DNA of 64,000 bases from Bosea sp. AS-1 (GTDB taxonomy: Bacteria > Pseudomonadota > Alphaproteobacteria > Rhizobiales > Beijerinckiaceae). The DNA is taken from contig NZ_CP022372.1 in NCBI RefSeq assembly GCF_002220095.1, forward strand, positions 2,018,501 to 2,082,500, written 5' to 3'. Below, piece by piece: positions 20,198 to 29,115 of this stretch. Both the position numbers and the translations under genes were made by a program. The notes beneath the pieces are model-generated. The model saw only the letters and a list, made by a program, of their open reading frames with translations, was not told where the DNA came from and ran no database searches. Positions within the stretch are counted from its first letter, which is position 1, and each line of letters opens with the position of its first letter.

Positions 20198-20641
20198 ATG
20201 GGTCTGTTCAGTTTCATCAAGGAAGCCGGTGCCAAGATCTTCGGCTTGAGCTCGGCCCAGGCGGCGACGCCCGATGCTCTGCAGAAGGAACTGGCCGGCC
20301 ACGGCCTGCCTTCCGACGTCAACATCCAGATCGACGGCGACAAGGTGAAGGTCTCGGGCAAGGCGGTCTCGACCGAGGAGGCCGAGAAGATCATCCTCGC
20401 GCTCGGCAACACCACCGGCGTGGCGCAGGTCGAGTCCGACCTGGCCGTCACCAAGGAGGCGCCCGCCGCCGTGTTCTATACGGTGAAGAAGGGCGATACG
20501 CTCTGGAAGATCGCCGAGGAGCATTACGGCAAGGGGCAGGGCGCGAAATACACCGAGATCGTCAAGGCCAACACGCCGCCGGTCAAGAATCCTGACCTGA
20601 TCATGCCGGGCTGGGTGCTGCGCATCCCGCCGCTGGGCTGA
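20198..20641 (+). CDS. lysM: BON and LysM domain protein (YgaU-like)
   Basis: A 147-residue protein with a BON domain (about residues 25-90: LPSDVNIQIDGDKVKVSGKAVSTEEAEKI) and a LysM domain (about 97-145: YTVKKGDTLWKIAEEHYGKG to the end). This is the arrangement of E. coli YgaU/Kbp, a small K+-binding protein, and of many alphaproteobacterial peptidoglycan-binding LysM proteins. ATG 20198 follows a strong AGGAGGT site, which rules out the upstream ATG at 20135. No signal peptide is present, as in Kbp. Divergent from the GlcG gene. Confidence 0.88.
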   Translation: MGLFSFIKEAGAKIFGLSSAQAATPDALQKELAGHGLPSDVNIQIDGDKVKVSGKAVSTEEAEKIILALGNTTGVAQVESDLAVTKEAPAAVFYTVKKGDTLWKIAEEHYGKGQGAKYTEIVKANTPPVKNPDLIMPGWVLRIPPLG

Positions 20642-20819
20642 GAGGCTGCCGCTGTCGACGGGATCGCGCCTGCGGGTGCGATTCCGCCGCAAGGATGCCG
20701 ATGCCCGGATGGACGCATCCTGCACGAAGCTTCGCGCTTCGGGCGGTGCGCCGGGCATTGGCGTTTCGCTGCTCCCGTCCTATCTCCGCTTCCGGCTGCA
20801 GCGCAGGAAACGATCCGCC

Positions 20820-21137
20820 ATGACCGTGAATGATCTCGACATCGATGACCTCAAAGCCGGGCTGGCCGATGGATCGATCCTGCTCGTCGATGTCCGGGAG
20901 CCGCATGAGTTCGCGGCGGGGCATATTCCAGGTGCCGTCTCGCGGCCGCTCTCCCAATTCGATCCGGCGGAGCTGCCGAGCGAGCCGGGCAAGCGCGTGG
21001 TCTTCTCCTGCGCGGCCGGGGTTCGCTCGCGGCACGCGCTGGCATTCGCGCAAGCGGCCGGGCTTCCCATCGACAGCCATTATGTCGGCGGGTTCAAGGA
21101 CTGGGCGATGCGTGGCGAGCCGATTTCTTTCGATTGA
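20820..21137 (+). CDS. Rhodanese-domain protein
   Basis: A single-domain rhodanese of 105 residues. The active-site loop is VVFSCAAGVRS, with the persulfide-forming Cys, and the family CH2A-like LLVDVREPHEFAAGHIPGA is near the N-terminus. It is the GlpE/PspE type, which moves sulfane sulfur to acceptors such as cyanide or thioredoxin. It is cytoplasmic, with AGGAAA upstream. The following DUF3829 gene starts 53 bp downstream and may be co-transcribed. Confidence 0.9.
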   Translation: MTVNDLDIDDLKAGLADGSILLVDVREPHEFAAGHIPGAVSRPLSQFDPAELPSEPGKRVVFSCAAGVRSRHALAFAQAAGLPIDSHYVGGFKDWAMRGEPISFD

Positions 21138-21189
21138 TCCGACAGGCGGCCGCGCTCATGGCAGCCTGTGCATGACCAAGGTTATTGCA

Positions 21190-22146
21190 ATGTCCATTCG
21201 TACGTTTCTTTCCAGCGCGGTCTGCGCCATCGTTCTTGCCGGCGCGATGCCGGTGGCGGTGTCGGCGCAGGGCGTTCCGGCACAGGGCGCAGCCTCCGCG
21301 CCGGCCGGTGAGGCCGAATTGCAGGCCGCCATCACCAAGTCGAACGCCTATACCGCATTGATGAACCGCACGCTGCGCGCGATCCAGTCCTGGGAACGCT
21401 ATGCGAGCTGGGTCGACATGAAGAAGGGGCCGACCGGCAAGGAGCGCTACATCTCCTATGGGCTCTACAGCCTCTATGACGTTACCGGCGAGATCAAGAA
21501 GGCCGAGGAAGCGGCCGCGCGCGATCCCAAGCTGCCGGAGATCGACGCGACGGTGCTGGGCTACATCAAGGCCTATCAGGAACTCGCGCCGTTGATCACC
21601 CGCGCCGAGCGCTACTACGACCGCAAGGACTATCGCGACGACAATCTCGCGGAAGGGCAGAAGCTGCACGCGCAGATGGTGCCGGCGGCCAAGGCCTTCC
21701 TCGACCAGCGCGCGAAGCTCGATGCCATGATGCGCGTCTACAAGACGGCGCTCGACGCGCAGGAACTGGCGGCGATCGAGCAACGCGAGGGCAAGTCCGT
21801 GCGCTGGGTCGTCCGCAATGTCATGATCAATGCGCGCTCGGTGATCGACCTGATGCCGACGAACGAGAAGCCGATCGTCGATCTCAAGGCGTTCGATGCC
21901 GCCGTCGCCGGTTATGCCAAGGCGATTCGCGAGATGGACGATTTCAAGGACAAGAATCCGGGCAAGTCGCTGTTCATGGACAGCCAGGCGAGTTCCTGGC
22001 TCGGCAAGCTCCGTGACTTCTCCGAAAAGCTCGCCAAGACCAAAGGCGATGTCCGGCGTGGCGCCGCGAATGACGCCAACTGGATCGTGAACAATTACAA
22101 TACCATGATCACCCTCTCGGAAACGGCGGTTCGCTTCCCCCGATAG
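21190..22146 (+). CDS. DUF3829 (YiiG-like) secreted protein
   Basis: A 318-residue protein with a Sec signal peptide (residues 1-25, ending VSA-QG) and a long helical region. Motifs such as NAYTALMNRTLRAIQSWERYASWVD, YYDRKDYRDDNLAEGQKLHAQMVPA and the C-terminal NWIVNNYNTMITLSETAV fit the DUF3829 family, whose function is unknown. E. coli YiiG is a lipoprotein; here no lipobox Cys is seen, so it is probably soluble periplasmic. ATG 21190 is preceded by CAAGG; ATG 21172 would put six residues ahead of the signal. Confidence 0.8.
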   Translation: MSIRTFLSSAVCAIVLAGAMPVAVSAQGVPAQGAASAPAGEAELQAAITKSNAYTALMNRTLRAIQSWERYASWVDMKKGPTGKERYISYGLYSLYDVTGEIKKAEEAAARDPKLPEIDATVLGYIKAYQELAPLITRAERYYDRKDYRDDNLAEGQKLHAQMVPAAKAFLDQRAKLDAMMRVYKTALDAQELAAIEQREGKSVRWVVRNVMINARSVIDLMPTNEKPIVDLKAFDAAVAGYAKAIREMDDFKDKNPGKSLFMDSQASSWLGKLRDFSEKLAKTKGDVRRGAANDANWIVNNYNTMITLSETAVRFPR

Positions 22147-22246
22147 CGCGATGCGTTGAATGCAGCCCCGGGGCGTATGGCACCGGGGCTGACGACATGC
22201 CGTTTCTGTTCCAGTCTTTCATCAGACCTAACTGAGGATATGCCTC

Positions 22247-24556
22247 ATGCGTCCCATGAAATTCGGTTTCGGCCAGCCGGTGCGGCGAGTCGAGGACCAT
22301 CGGCTGACCACCGGTACCGGCCGTTACACCGACGACATCGCGACAGAAGGCGCCCTGCATGCCTATGTGCTGCGCTCGCAATATGCGCATGCGCGCTTCG
22401 CCATCCGAGACAAGGAAGCCGCCCGCAAGATGAAGGGCGTGAAACTCATCCTGACCGGCGAGGATGTCGCTCAATACGGCGATCTGCCGTGCAAGGGGCA
22501 TATCGAGACGGTGTCGGGCGGGATGTCGCAGTCGCTGCCGGTTCCGGTGTTGCCGACCGATACGGTGCGCCATGTCGGCGAGGCCGTGGCCTTCGTCGTC
22601 GCCGAGACGCTGGCGCAGGCCCGCGACGCGGCAGAGGCGATCGAGATCGACTGGGAGCCGCTGCCGGCGGTGACCGGGATCGCGGAGGCGCTGGCCGAGG
22701 GCGCGCCGCAGGTCTGGCCGGATCGGCCGGGCAATGTCGCCTTCGAGGCCGAGCAGGGCGACCGCGCCAAGACCGAGAAGGCTTTCGCCAAAGCGGCGCG
22801 CACCGTCTCGCTCACCATCGTCAACAACCGGCTCGCCTCCAACTATATGGAGACCCGCGCCTGCATCGCCGATTACGACAAGGCCGAGAAGCGCTGGACG
22901 CTGACACTGGGCAGCCAGGGCAGCCACGGCATGCGCGACCTCATCGCGAGCTATGTGCTCAAGGTCGACCCCAAGCGCATCCGCGTGATCACGCCGGATG
23001 TCGGTGGTGGTTTCGGCACCAAGATCTTCCTCTACCGCGAATATCCGCTGGCGATGATCGCCGCCGAGAAGCTCAAGCGCCCGGTCCGCTGGGTGGCCGA
23101 TCGCAACGAGCATTTCCTCGCCGACACCCATGGCCGCGCCAATCTCGCCACGGCGACGATGGCACTCGATGCCCGGGGCAAGTTCATCGGCCTCAAGGTC
23201 GATCTCTCTGCCGAGATGGGCGCCTGGCTTTCGCAGTACGGACCCTTCATCCCCTGGGTCGGCACCACGATGACGCCGGGCTGCTACAATATCCCGGCGG
23301 TGCATGTGCTGTTTCGCGGCGTGCTCACCAACACCACCCCGATCGACGCCTATCGCGGGGCAGGGCGGCCTGAAGCTGCCTATCTGATCGAGCGGCTGGT
23401 CGACGCGATCGCCCGCGAGACCGGCAAGTCGCCGGATACGGTGCGGGCGCTCAACTTCGTCAAGCCGTCCGAGATGCCGCACAAGACACAGACCGGCCCG
23501 GTGTACGATTCCGGCGAGTTCGAGGGCCATATGCGCCGGGCCATGGAAGTGGCTGACTGGAAGGGCTTCAAGGCTCGCCACAAGGCCTCGGCCAAGGCCG
23601 GCAAGATCCGCGGCATCGGCCTGTCCTGCTATATCGAGGCCTGTGGCGGTGGCGGCCCCGAGAGCTCGACCGTGATCCTGGAGAAGGATGGCACCGTCAC
23701 CGTGCTGATCGGCACCCAGTCGAACGGGCAGGGGCATGAGACGGCCTATTCGCAGCTCGTCTCGCAGCATCTCGACATCCCGATGGACCGCATTCGCGTG
23801 GTGCAGGGCGATACCGACCGGGTCGAGACCGGCTCCGGTACCGGTGGCTCGCGGTCGATCCCGGTCGGTGGGGCGGCGCTGAACAAAGCGACCGAGATCC
23901 TGACCGACAACCTCAAGCAACTCGCCTCCGAGAAGCTCGAGGCGGCAGTCGGCGACCTTGAGATCGCCAATGGCGCGGTCCGGATCGTCGGCACCGACAA
24001 GGCGCTCGACCTTGCCGCGATCGCGGCGCTGCCGGGTGCAACGCCGACCATGCTCAAGGTGCATCAGAGCTGGACGCCGCCAGAAGCGACCTATCCGAAC
24101 GGGACCCATGTCTGCGAGCTGGAGGTCGACCCGGGGACGGGGCAGGCCGAGATCCTCAACTACGTGGTGGTCGACGATTTCGGCGTGACGCTGAATCCGT
24201 TGATGCTGCAGGGCCAGGTGCATGGCGGTGCGGCGCAGGGCATCGGCCAGGCGCTGATGGAGGAGATTCGCTTCGATCCCGACGGGCAGATGCTGACCGC
24301 GACCTTCATGGACTATGCCATGCCGCGGGCCATCGACGTGCCGAACTTCCATTTCGAGACACGCAATGTCCGCTGCCTGACCAACGCCATCGGCGTAAAG
24401 GGCGCGGGCGAGGCCGGTGCCATCGGCGCCTGCCCGGCTGTGATGAACGCCATGGTCGATGCGCTTGACCGGGCAGCCGGCATCAAGGCGATCGACATGC
24501 CGGCGACGCCGGTGAAGGTGTTCAATGCGCTGAAGGAGGCTGGTTACCGGCTTTGA
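22247..24556 (+). CDS. CoxL-type molybdopterin-binding subunit, orphan
   Basis: The large subunit of the xanthine oxidase/CO dehydrogenase family, 769 residues. The Mo-pterin site segments DVGGGFGTK (251-259) and GVKGAGEAGAIGA (catalytic Glu about 722) are intact. The active-site loop reads AYRGAGRPEA (368-377), the form II (CoxL-like) pattern; true aerobic CO dehydrogenase has AYRCSFR. CO oxidation is therefore unlikely, and an aldehyde or N-heterocycle substrate is more plausible. The [2Fe-2S] and FAD subunits are not encoded in the window. Two c-type cytochrome genes follow. Xanthine dehydrogenase is an alternative in view of the urate genes 7 kb away, but XdhB motifs are not seen. Confidence 0.88.
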   Translation: MRPMKFGFGQPVRRVEDHRLTTGTGRYTDDIATEGALHAYVLRSQYAHARFAIRDKEAARKMKGVKLILTGEDVAQYGDLPCKGHIETVSGGMSQSLPVPVLPTDTVRHVGEAVAFVVAETLAQARDAAEAIEIDWEPLPAVTGIAEALAEGAPQVWPDRPGNVAFEAEQGDRAKTEKAFAKAARTVSLTIVNNRLASNYMETRACIADYDKAEKRWTLTLGSQGSHGMRDLIASYVLKVDPKRIRVITPDVGGGFGTKIFLYREYPLAMIAAEKLKRPVRWVADRNEHFLADTHGRANLATATMALDARGKFIGLKVDLSAEMGAWLSQYGPFIPWVGTTMTPGCYNIPAVHVLFRGVLTNTTPIDAYRGAGRPEAAYLIERLVDAIARETGKSPDTVRALNFVKPSEMPHKTQTGPVYDSGEFEGHMRRAMEVADWKGFKARHKASAKAGKIRGIGLSCYIEACGGGGPESSTVILEKDGTVTVLIGTQSNGQGHETAYSQLVSQHLDIPMDRIRVVQGDTDRVETGSGTGGSRSIPVGGAALNKATEILTDNLKQLASEKLEAAVGDLEIANGAVRIVGTDKALDLAAIAALPGATPTMLKVHQSWTPPEATYPNGTHVCELEVDPGTGQAEILNYVVVDDFGVTLNPLMLQGQVHGGAAQGIGQALMEEIRFDPDGQMLTATFMDYAMPRAIDVPNFHFETRNVRCLTNAIGVKGAGEAGAIGACPAVMNAMVDALDRAAGIKAIDMPATPVKVFNALKEAGYRL

Positions 24557-24563
24557 TGCAAGG

Positions 24564-24589
24564 GCGGATTTGCGGGGTTGCAAATCCGC
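24564..24589 (+). terminator. Hairpin after the coxL-like gene
   Basis: A perfect 10-bp stem, GCGGATTTGC and GCAAATCCGC, encloses the loop GGGGTT, 8 bp after the stop codon. No T-run follows, so termination may be partial. Confidence 0.5.
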
Positions 24590-24687
24590 TCACGCAAAAG
24601 CGACTTGGCTGTGCCGCGATCATCGTTTGATCTAGACGTGTTCAAAACGGCGCCACCCGGCGCCGACTCGTCTTGAAGGGGAACTGA

Positions 24688-25119
24688 ATGATCCGCACCG
24701 CTCTCGTGCTTGCCGGCCTCGGGCTCGGCCTCACCGCCGTGATGGCGCAGTCGAACCCGATCGCAGAACGGCAGCAGACGATGAAGGCGGTCGGCGCCGC
24801 GACGCGCGAAGGCGCAGCCATGGCGAAGGGCGATGCCGCTTTCGACGCCGGCAAGGCGCAGACGGTCTTCAAGACCTATGCCGATGCGGCGAAGAAGATG
24901 CCGACGCTGTTCCCCGACAATTCCAAGACCGGTGGCGAGACCACGGCTGCGGCGAAGATCTGGGAAGACCAGGCCGGCTTCAAGGCCGCCTTCGCCAAAT
25001 TCGAGGCTGATGCGGGCGCGGGCACGGCCGTCACCGATCTCGCCGGTTTCCGCACGGCCTTCGGTGCTGCCACCAAGAACTGCGGCGCCTGCCACGAGGC
25101 CTATCGCATCAAGAAGTGA
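24688..25119 (+). CDS. Cytochrome c-prime/c-556 family protein
   Basis: A 143-residue periplasmic monoheme cytochrome. Residues 1-20 are a signal peptide (cut near VMA-QS). The mature protein is a four-helix bundle rich in Ala and Lys, and the heme site CGACHEAYRIKK is 10 residues from the C-terminus, as in cytochrome c-prime. Arg/Met at the distal side cannot be judged by eye. Class II cytochromes bind NO or CO or act as electron carriers. Location between an orphan molybdenum hydroxylase and a diheme cytochrome suggests, but does not prove, that it accepts electrons from the former. Confidence 0.9.
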   Translation: MIRTALVLAGLGLGLTAVMAQSNPIAERQQTMKAVGAATREGAAMAKGDAAFDAGKAQTVFKTYADAAKKMPTLFPDNSKTGGETTAAAKIWEDQAGFKAAFAKFEADAGAGTAVTDLAGFRTAFGAATKNCGACHEAYRIKK

Positions 25120-25141
25120 GGGCGCGCGTCTCGCTCTTGGG

Positions 25142-25174
25142 AAAGCGGGTGCCAGCGATGGCCGCCCGCTTTTT
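25142..25174 (+). terminator. Rho-independent terminator after cytochrome gene
   Basis: AAAGCGGG and CCCGCTTT form an 8-bp stem around a 15-nt loop with further GCC/GGC pairing, ending in TTTTT. It is 22 bp after the cytochrome c-prime stop. Confidence 0.8.
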
Positions 25175-25379
25175 CTGCTTCTGCCGGAGCTTTTTGAGCC
25201 TTCCGGGCGTTTGAGGCGGGCCGGCCTTGTCGCGTCGAGCGACGCGAGACGGTTGGAATTGTTGTAGCGAGAGGGTTGCCGGCAGTTGGTTCTGCCGTCC
25301 AATCTGTCGCCGTGGAGCTGGATCCGCGCGATCGCATCCCGATCGAAACGGCGTTCGCTCCGGCTTTGTGGAGATGCCG

Positions 25380-26318
25380 ATGCTGTTGCTGCGCCGCCTT
25401 CTGGTCACCCTCGTCGTGCTGGCAGCGATCGCGTTCGGCGGCTTCTACGTGCTCACCGATCCACGTGTCGTCTCGCCGGCTCCGGAAGTCGGCGCGCTGC
25501 CGGCGCCCGATATCGAGAACGGCAAGCTCCTGTTCGCAGCCGGCGGCTGCGCCTCCTGTCATGCGACGCCGGGGCAGGACGATCGCACGAAGCTCGGCGG
25601 CGGCTTGGCGCTGGCCTCGCCCTTCGGCACCTTCCACGCGCCCAACATCTCGCCGCATACGCGTGACGGCATCGGCAACTGGGGCATCCAGGACTTCGTC
25701 GACGCGATGGCAGCTGGTGTCGGCCGGCAGGGCGAACATCTGTATCCAGCCTTTCCCTACACATCCTACCGGCTGATTCCGCCCAAGGCGCTGGCCGACC
25801 TCTTCGCCTATATCCGCACGCTGCCGCCGATCGAGGGCAGGGCGCCGGCGCATGAGTTGCGCTTCCCCTTCAACATCCGGCGGCTGGTTGGCGGCTGGAA
25901 ACTGCTGTTCTTCGAAGGCGGTTCCTTCCGCCCCGATCCGGCGAAGAGCGAGGCCTGGAACCGCGGCGCCTATCTCGTCAACGGTCCCGGCCACTGCGCC
26001 GAATGCCATTCCAGCCGCAATGCCTTCGGCGCGATCGTGCCAGCGACACGCTTCGCCGGCGGACCGGACCCTGAAGGCAAGGGCTTCGTCCCCAACATTA
26101 CCCAGGACGAGGCGAACGGGCTCGGCAAGTGGTCGAAGGAGGAGATCGCGGAGCTGCTGAAGACTGGTTTCACGCCGAGCTTCGATAGCGTCGGCGGTTC
26201 GATGGCGGAGGTGGTCCGCAACATGGCGCAACTGTCGGATGCCGACCGGGCCGCGATGGCGGAGTATCTCAAGTCGCTGCCGGCCGTGGCGAGCCCGCCG
26301 CGGCCGCAGGCGAAGTAG
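25380..26318 (+). CDS. Membrane-anchored diheme cytochrome c
   Basis: A 312-residue cytochrome with an uncleaved N-terminal anchor (LLLRRLLVTLVVLAAIAFGGFYVL) and two heme domains. The first has CASCH at 57-61 and the second CAECH near 205. Segments such as GGGLALASPFGTFHAPNISP and the later FVPNITQDEANGLGKWSKEEI are the pattern of the cytochrome subunit of alcohol, aldehyde and gluconate dehydrogenases, of which two of the usual three heme domains remain. ATG 25380 has GGAG at the right distance. The gene could pass electrons from the coxL-like enzyme to the respiratory chain; this is inferred from position. Confidence 0.88.
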   Translation: MLLLRRLLVTLVVLAAIAFGGFYVLTDPRVVSPAPEVGALPAPDIENGKLLFAAGGCASCHATPGQDDRTKLGGGLALASPFGTFHAPNISPHTRDGIGNWGIQDFVDAMAAGVGRQGEHLYPAFPYTSYRLIPPKALADLFAYIRTLPPIEGRAPAHELRFPFNIRRLVGGWKLLFFEGGSFRPDPAKSEAWNRGAYLVNGPGHCAECHSSRNAFGAIVPATRFAGGPDPEGKGFVPNITQDEANGLGKWSKEEIAELLKTGFTPSFDSVGGSMAEVVRNMAQLSDADRAAMAEYLKSLPAVASPPRPQAK

Positions 26319-26380
26319 AGAGGCTCCACCGGTCGGGTGTGATGCCAGATCCGCGAGAAGGAGGGGGCGAGCGCCCGCCT

Positions 26381-26989
26381 ATGCGCTTCAAGGCTGTCAT
26401 GGTCGATGTCGACGGCGTGGTGATCGTGCATCCCGATCCACAAGGCTGGGCGCACCATCTTGAACGCGATCTCGGATTGTCTTCCGAGGCGCTACAGAAC
26501 GCTTTCTTCCGGCGCCACTGGCAGGATGTCATTCTCGGGCGCGCGGCATTGCGGGAGCGTCTGTCACCCGTGCTTGCCGAGATCGCTCCCCATCTCAGTC
26601 TGGAGCGGCTGGTGCGCTACTGGTTCGAGAACGACGCCCATCTTGATCGAGATTTGCTGGCGCAGCTTGCACCGATCAGGGCCGGCGGCGTGGAGCTCCA
26701 CCTCGCGACGGTGCAGGAGCATGAGCGGGCCCGCTACATCTGGAACGAGCTCGCGCTGAACCAGCACTTCGACGACCTCCATTATGCGGCGGAGATCGGT
26801 TGGGCCAAGCCCGACGCCTCGTTCTTCCGCGCAGTCGAGGCAAAAGCCGGCTTCTCGCCGGCGGAGATATTCTTCGTCGACGACAAGCAAGCCAATGTCG
26901 ATGCGGCGCGGGCGCTGGGGTGGAGTGCAGCGCTGTGGGACGGCACCCGATCCCTCGCGGTATTGATCGCGGAAGCGGAGAGGCGCTGA
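26381..26989 (+). CDS. HAD-superfamily hydrolase
   Basis: A 202-residue phosphatase-like protein of HAD subfamily IA. Motif I is DVDGVVI (nucleophile and acid Asp), motif II is the HLATVQEHERAR stretch (Thr), motif III Lys is in IGWAKPDASFFRA, and motif IV is FFVDDKQANVDAAR. The cap is a small helical insert after motif I (WAHHLERDLGLSSEALQNAFFRRHW). ATG 26381 is favoured because motif I normally begins within ten residues; a GTG 42 bp upstream is possible. The substrate is unknown. Convergent with the diguanylate cyclase gene. Confidence 0.85.
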   Translation: MRFKAVMVDVDGVVIVHPDPQGWAHHLERDLGLSSEALQNAFFRRHWQDVILGRAALRERLSPVLAEIAPHLSLERLVRYWFENDAHLDRDLLAQLAPIRAGGVELHLATVQEHERARYIWNELALNQHFDDLHYAAEIGWAKPDASFFRAVEAKAGFSPAEIFFVDDKQANVDAARALGWSAALWDGTRSLAVLIAEAERR

Positions 26990-27049
26990 TCCCGCGCGGC
27001 AGCGCAGTCTCTCTGCACTGGCCGGCGTCCACTATCTTCCCGGGGTCCT

Positions 27050-28219
27050 CTAGGCCGCCTTGGCGACCTGTTCCGGCCCGGCGATCTCGATGCGGTTGCG
27101 ACCCAGCATCTTGGCCCGGTAGAGGGCATGGTCGGCGGCGCCCAGCAGCGCGCTCAGCTCGGCCTCCCGGCCTCTGGTCTCTGCCATCCCGATGCTGACG
27201 GTGGCCGGAATCGCGAGCCCGTCATGTCGCACGGCCGTGTCGGCGAAGCGACGGGCGATGCTTTGACCGATCAGGCGAGCCTCCTCGCCATCCATATCCG
27301 GCAGCAGGATCGCGAACTCCTCTCCGCCAAGGCGTGCGCTCATGGCGTCCGGCCCGGCGATCTCCTTCGTGATGCTGGCGAAGAGCTTCAGTACGCGGTC
27401 TCCGGCTTCGTGTCCGTATCTGTCGTTGATCGCCTTGAAGTGGTCGAGGTCGATCGCGAGCAACGTGCAGGAGGCATGCCGCCCAGCACGGGCCAGATGC
27501 TGGGGGGCGAGCTCGAAGAAGCCCTGTCGGTTGTTGAGGCCGGTGAGGAAGTCTGTGCGGGCTGTCGCAACCAGCCGGGCGCGATCCTCTTCCCGCACCA
27601 GCGCCAGCAGGGACATCGACATCGTGACGATGAAGAGAACCGCCTCGTACATGGTGAGCTCAGCGACGATAGGCAGCATGTCGTTGCCGTAGATCGTCGT
27701 CAGGATCGGAGCTGCGAAGGTGCGTGCGCCATAAAACAGGCCATGGCAGGCAAAAGCGGCGACCGCGATCGGGCGGGAGCGCAAACCCGCGGCAGTTCGA
27801 CTGCGGAGCAGTACAAGCGCTGCTACCGCGCAGACGACCGCGATCGGAAAGGCGCTGATATGGTTCCAGAACAGGCTCGCAGCGCCGGCTCCGGCCACAA
27901 GCCAGGCCGCGCCGATGGCGGCGAGCAAGGCCGCCATGAGGCTCGGGTGGAGCCTCTTGCCGTCCAGCGCCAATATCCCCTGCAAGGCCAAAAGGTAGCC
28001 GAACATCATCACGACATTGGTGATAGCCGGGCCGGTGACACCCGGAAGCAGGCTTCGGTTCATCGCCAGCACGCAGCCGAAAGCAAAAATACCGTAGGCC
28101 GCAGCCCACAGGCCGAGCTCCCGCGCGCGCTGGGCCTGCGCCTTGCGCTCCCAAAGCGTCATCGCCGCTGCGACGAGCAGCGTTCCGGTCGTCAGATACC
28201 AGAGGGTTGCAAGGTCCAT
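27050..28219 (-). CDS. Membrane diguanylate cyclase
   Basis: A 389-residue c-di-GMP synthase. Residues 5-205 form six or seven transmembrane helices with no recognised sensory domain name. The GGDEF domain (about 220-380) has the active site as LGGEEFAILLPD, the functional GGEEF variant, with NNRQGFFELAP and DLDHFKAINDRYGHEAGD upstream. No RxxD inhibitory site is visible in the expected position before GGEEF (DAMSARLGGEEF has MSAR rather than RxxD), so product inhibition may be absent. No EAL domain. It likely feeds c-di-GMP to motility/adhesion control. Confidence 0.92.
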   Translation of the reverse strand: MDLATLWYLTTGTLLVAAAMTLWERKAQAQRARELGLWAAAYGIFAFGCVLAMNRSLLPGVTGPAITNVVMMFGYLLALQGILALDGKRLHPSLMAALLAAIGAAWLVAGAGAASLFWNHISAFPIAVVCAVAALVLLRSRTAAGLRSRPIAVAAFACHGLFYGARTFAAPILTTIYGNDMLPIVAELTMYEAVLFIVTMSMSLLALVREEDRARLVATARTDFLTGLNNRQGFFELAPQHLARAGRHASCTLLAIDLDHFKAINDRYGHEAGDRVLKLFASITKEIAGPDAMSARLGGEEFAILLPDMDGEEARLIGQSIARRFADTAVRHDGLAIPATVSIGMAETRGREAELSALLGAADHALYRAKMLGRNRIEIAGPEQVAKAA

Positions 28220-28685
28220 CGGTCTCGTCGTCAGCCGTGGCCGTATCCGGTCTCAGGCATATGGCGTGCTCCCAGCCAGCCCAGCGTAGAAATGGAGCCT
28301 GGCGCACACAGGTTAATTTCAGCTTGTGGGGGTGCGCCGCTTTTCGGATTTTCGCCGCGGTCGAAAATCGGGCCCTCATGAGCATAAATCCGCTTGGGGA
28401 CTTCTTGGAAAGCAGTTCTTGATGGTGAGAAATTGCCGCAGAAGTGAAAAATTCTACTTGAAGATTGAAGTAGGTTGGGTTGGTAAATTATAGTATTTGC
28501 GTACGCGTAATCCCGCTCTCTCAAATTTCCTGATGTTCATGACGTAAGGTTATGGCGCGGAAAATCTGCGGCTCCGCCAGATCGGGGCCGCTGTGCTGGA
28601 GTGGGCAATATGCTGTCGTAACGGTTCGTGCCGGCTGGAACGCAGGCGCTGCGGAGCGGCTCAATCCGAGCCGCCTCGGGCGCTG
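28220..28685. other. 466-bp intergenic region, partly AT-rich
   Basis: This gap between the diguanylate cyclase start and the cupin stop (both minus) has an AT-rich tract at about 28400-28540, unlike the rest of the window, which probably carries the cyclase promoter on minus. I see no convincing frame, tRNA or strong hairpin. Confidence 0.5.
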
Positions 28686-29090
28686 TCACGCATGCGGGCC
28701 GGCGTATTGCTCGTCCGTGACGTGCTCGAGCCAGTCGACCGGCGAGCCGTTCAGCTTCTCCTGCAACGCGATATGAGTCATCGCAGTCGTCGCCGTGGCA
28801 CCATGCCAGTGCTTCTCGCCGGGCGCGAACCAGACGACATCGCCCGCGCGGATCTCTTCGATCCGGCCGCCCTCGCGCTGGACCCAGCCACAGCCGGCGG
28901 TGACGATCAGGGTCTGGCCGAGCGGGTGGGTGTGCCAGGCGGTGCGGGCCCCGGGCTCGAACGTCACGAGCGCGGTCGCGATTCGTGCTGGCTCGGGCGG
29001 GTTGAACAGCGGGTCGATGCGAACCGTGCCGGTGAAGTATTCGGCCGGACCCTTGCCCGAGGGCTGCGAGCCGATGCGTCGGATGTCCAT
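28686..29090 (-). CDS. Mn-cupin, hydroxynitrile lyase-like
   Basis: A 134-residue single-domain cupin. The metal ligands fall at His53, His55, Gln59 and His94, and active-site His96 and His106 are also present ([20 protein letters not shown] and [19 protein letters not shown]). From memory these positions coincide with those of the manganese hydroxynitrile lyase of Granulicella tundricola, and the flanking sequence is very alike from the N-terminus onward. The physiological reaction in bacteria is unknown. It follows the XRE-cupin regulator gene by 25 bp on the same strand and is probably co-transcribed. A general cupin oxygenase or isomerase is the alternative. Confidence 0.87.
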   Translation of the reverse strand: MDIRRIGSQPSGKGPAEYFTGTVRIDPLFNPPEPARIATALVTFEPGARTAWHTHPLGQTLIVTAGCGWVQREGGRIEEIRAGDVVWFAPGEKHWHGATATTAMTHIALQEKLNGSPVDWLEHVTDEQYAGPHA

Positions 29091-29115
29091 CGTCTGGCCT
29101 CTGCTTCCGTGCGCC

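Noticed and set aside
22109..24583. 824-codon open frame antisense to the coxL-like gene
   Set aside because: It is the mirror of a clear molybdenum hydroxylase gene in GC-rich DNA. Its product is His/Arg/Asp-rich without any domain.
24688..24750. Cytochrome c-prime gene as part of a formal coxL operon
   Set aside because: A 10-bp hairpin and a 131-bp gap with its own likely promoter separate it from coxL, and a clear terminator follows it. Linkage is listed as a finding only.
28231..28524. 97-codon minus-strand frame in the 28.2-28.7 kb gap
   Set aside because: No ribosome-binding site, odd composition and no similarity to a family; more likely promoter DNA.
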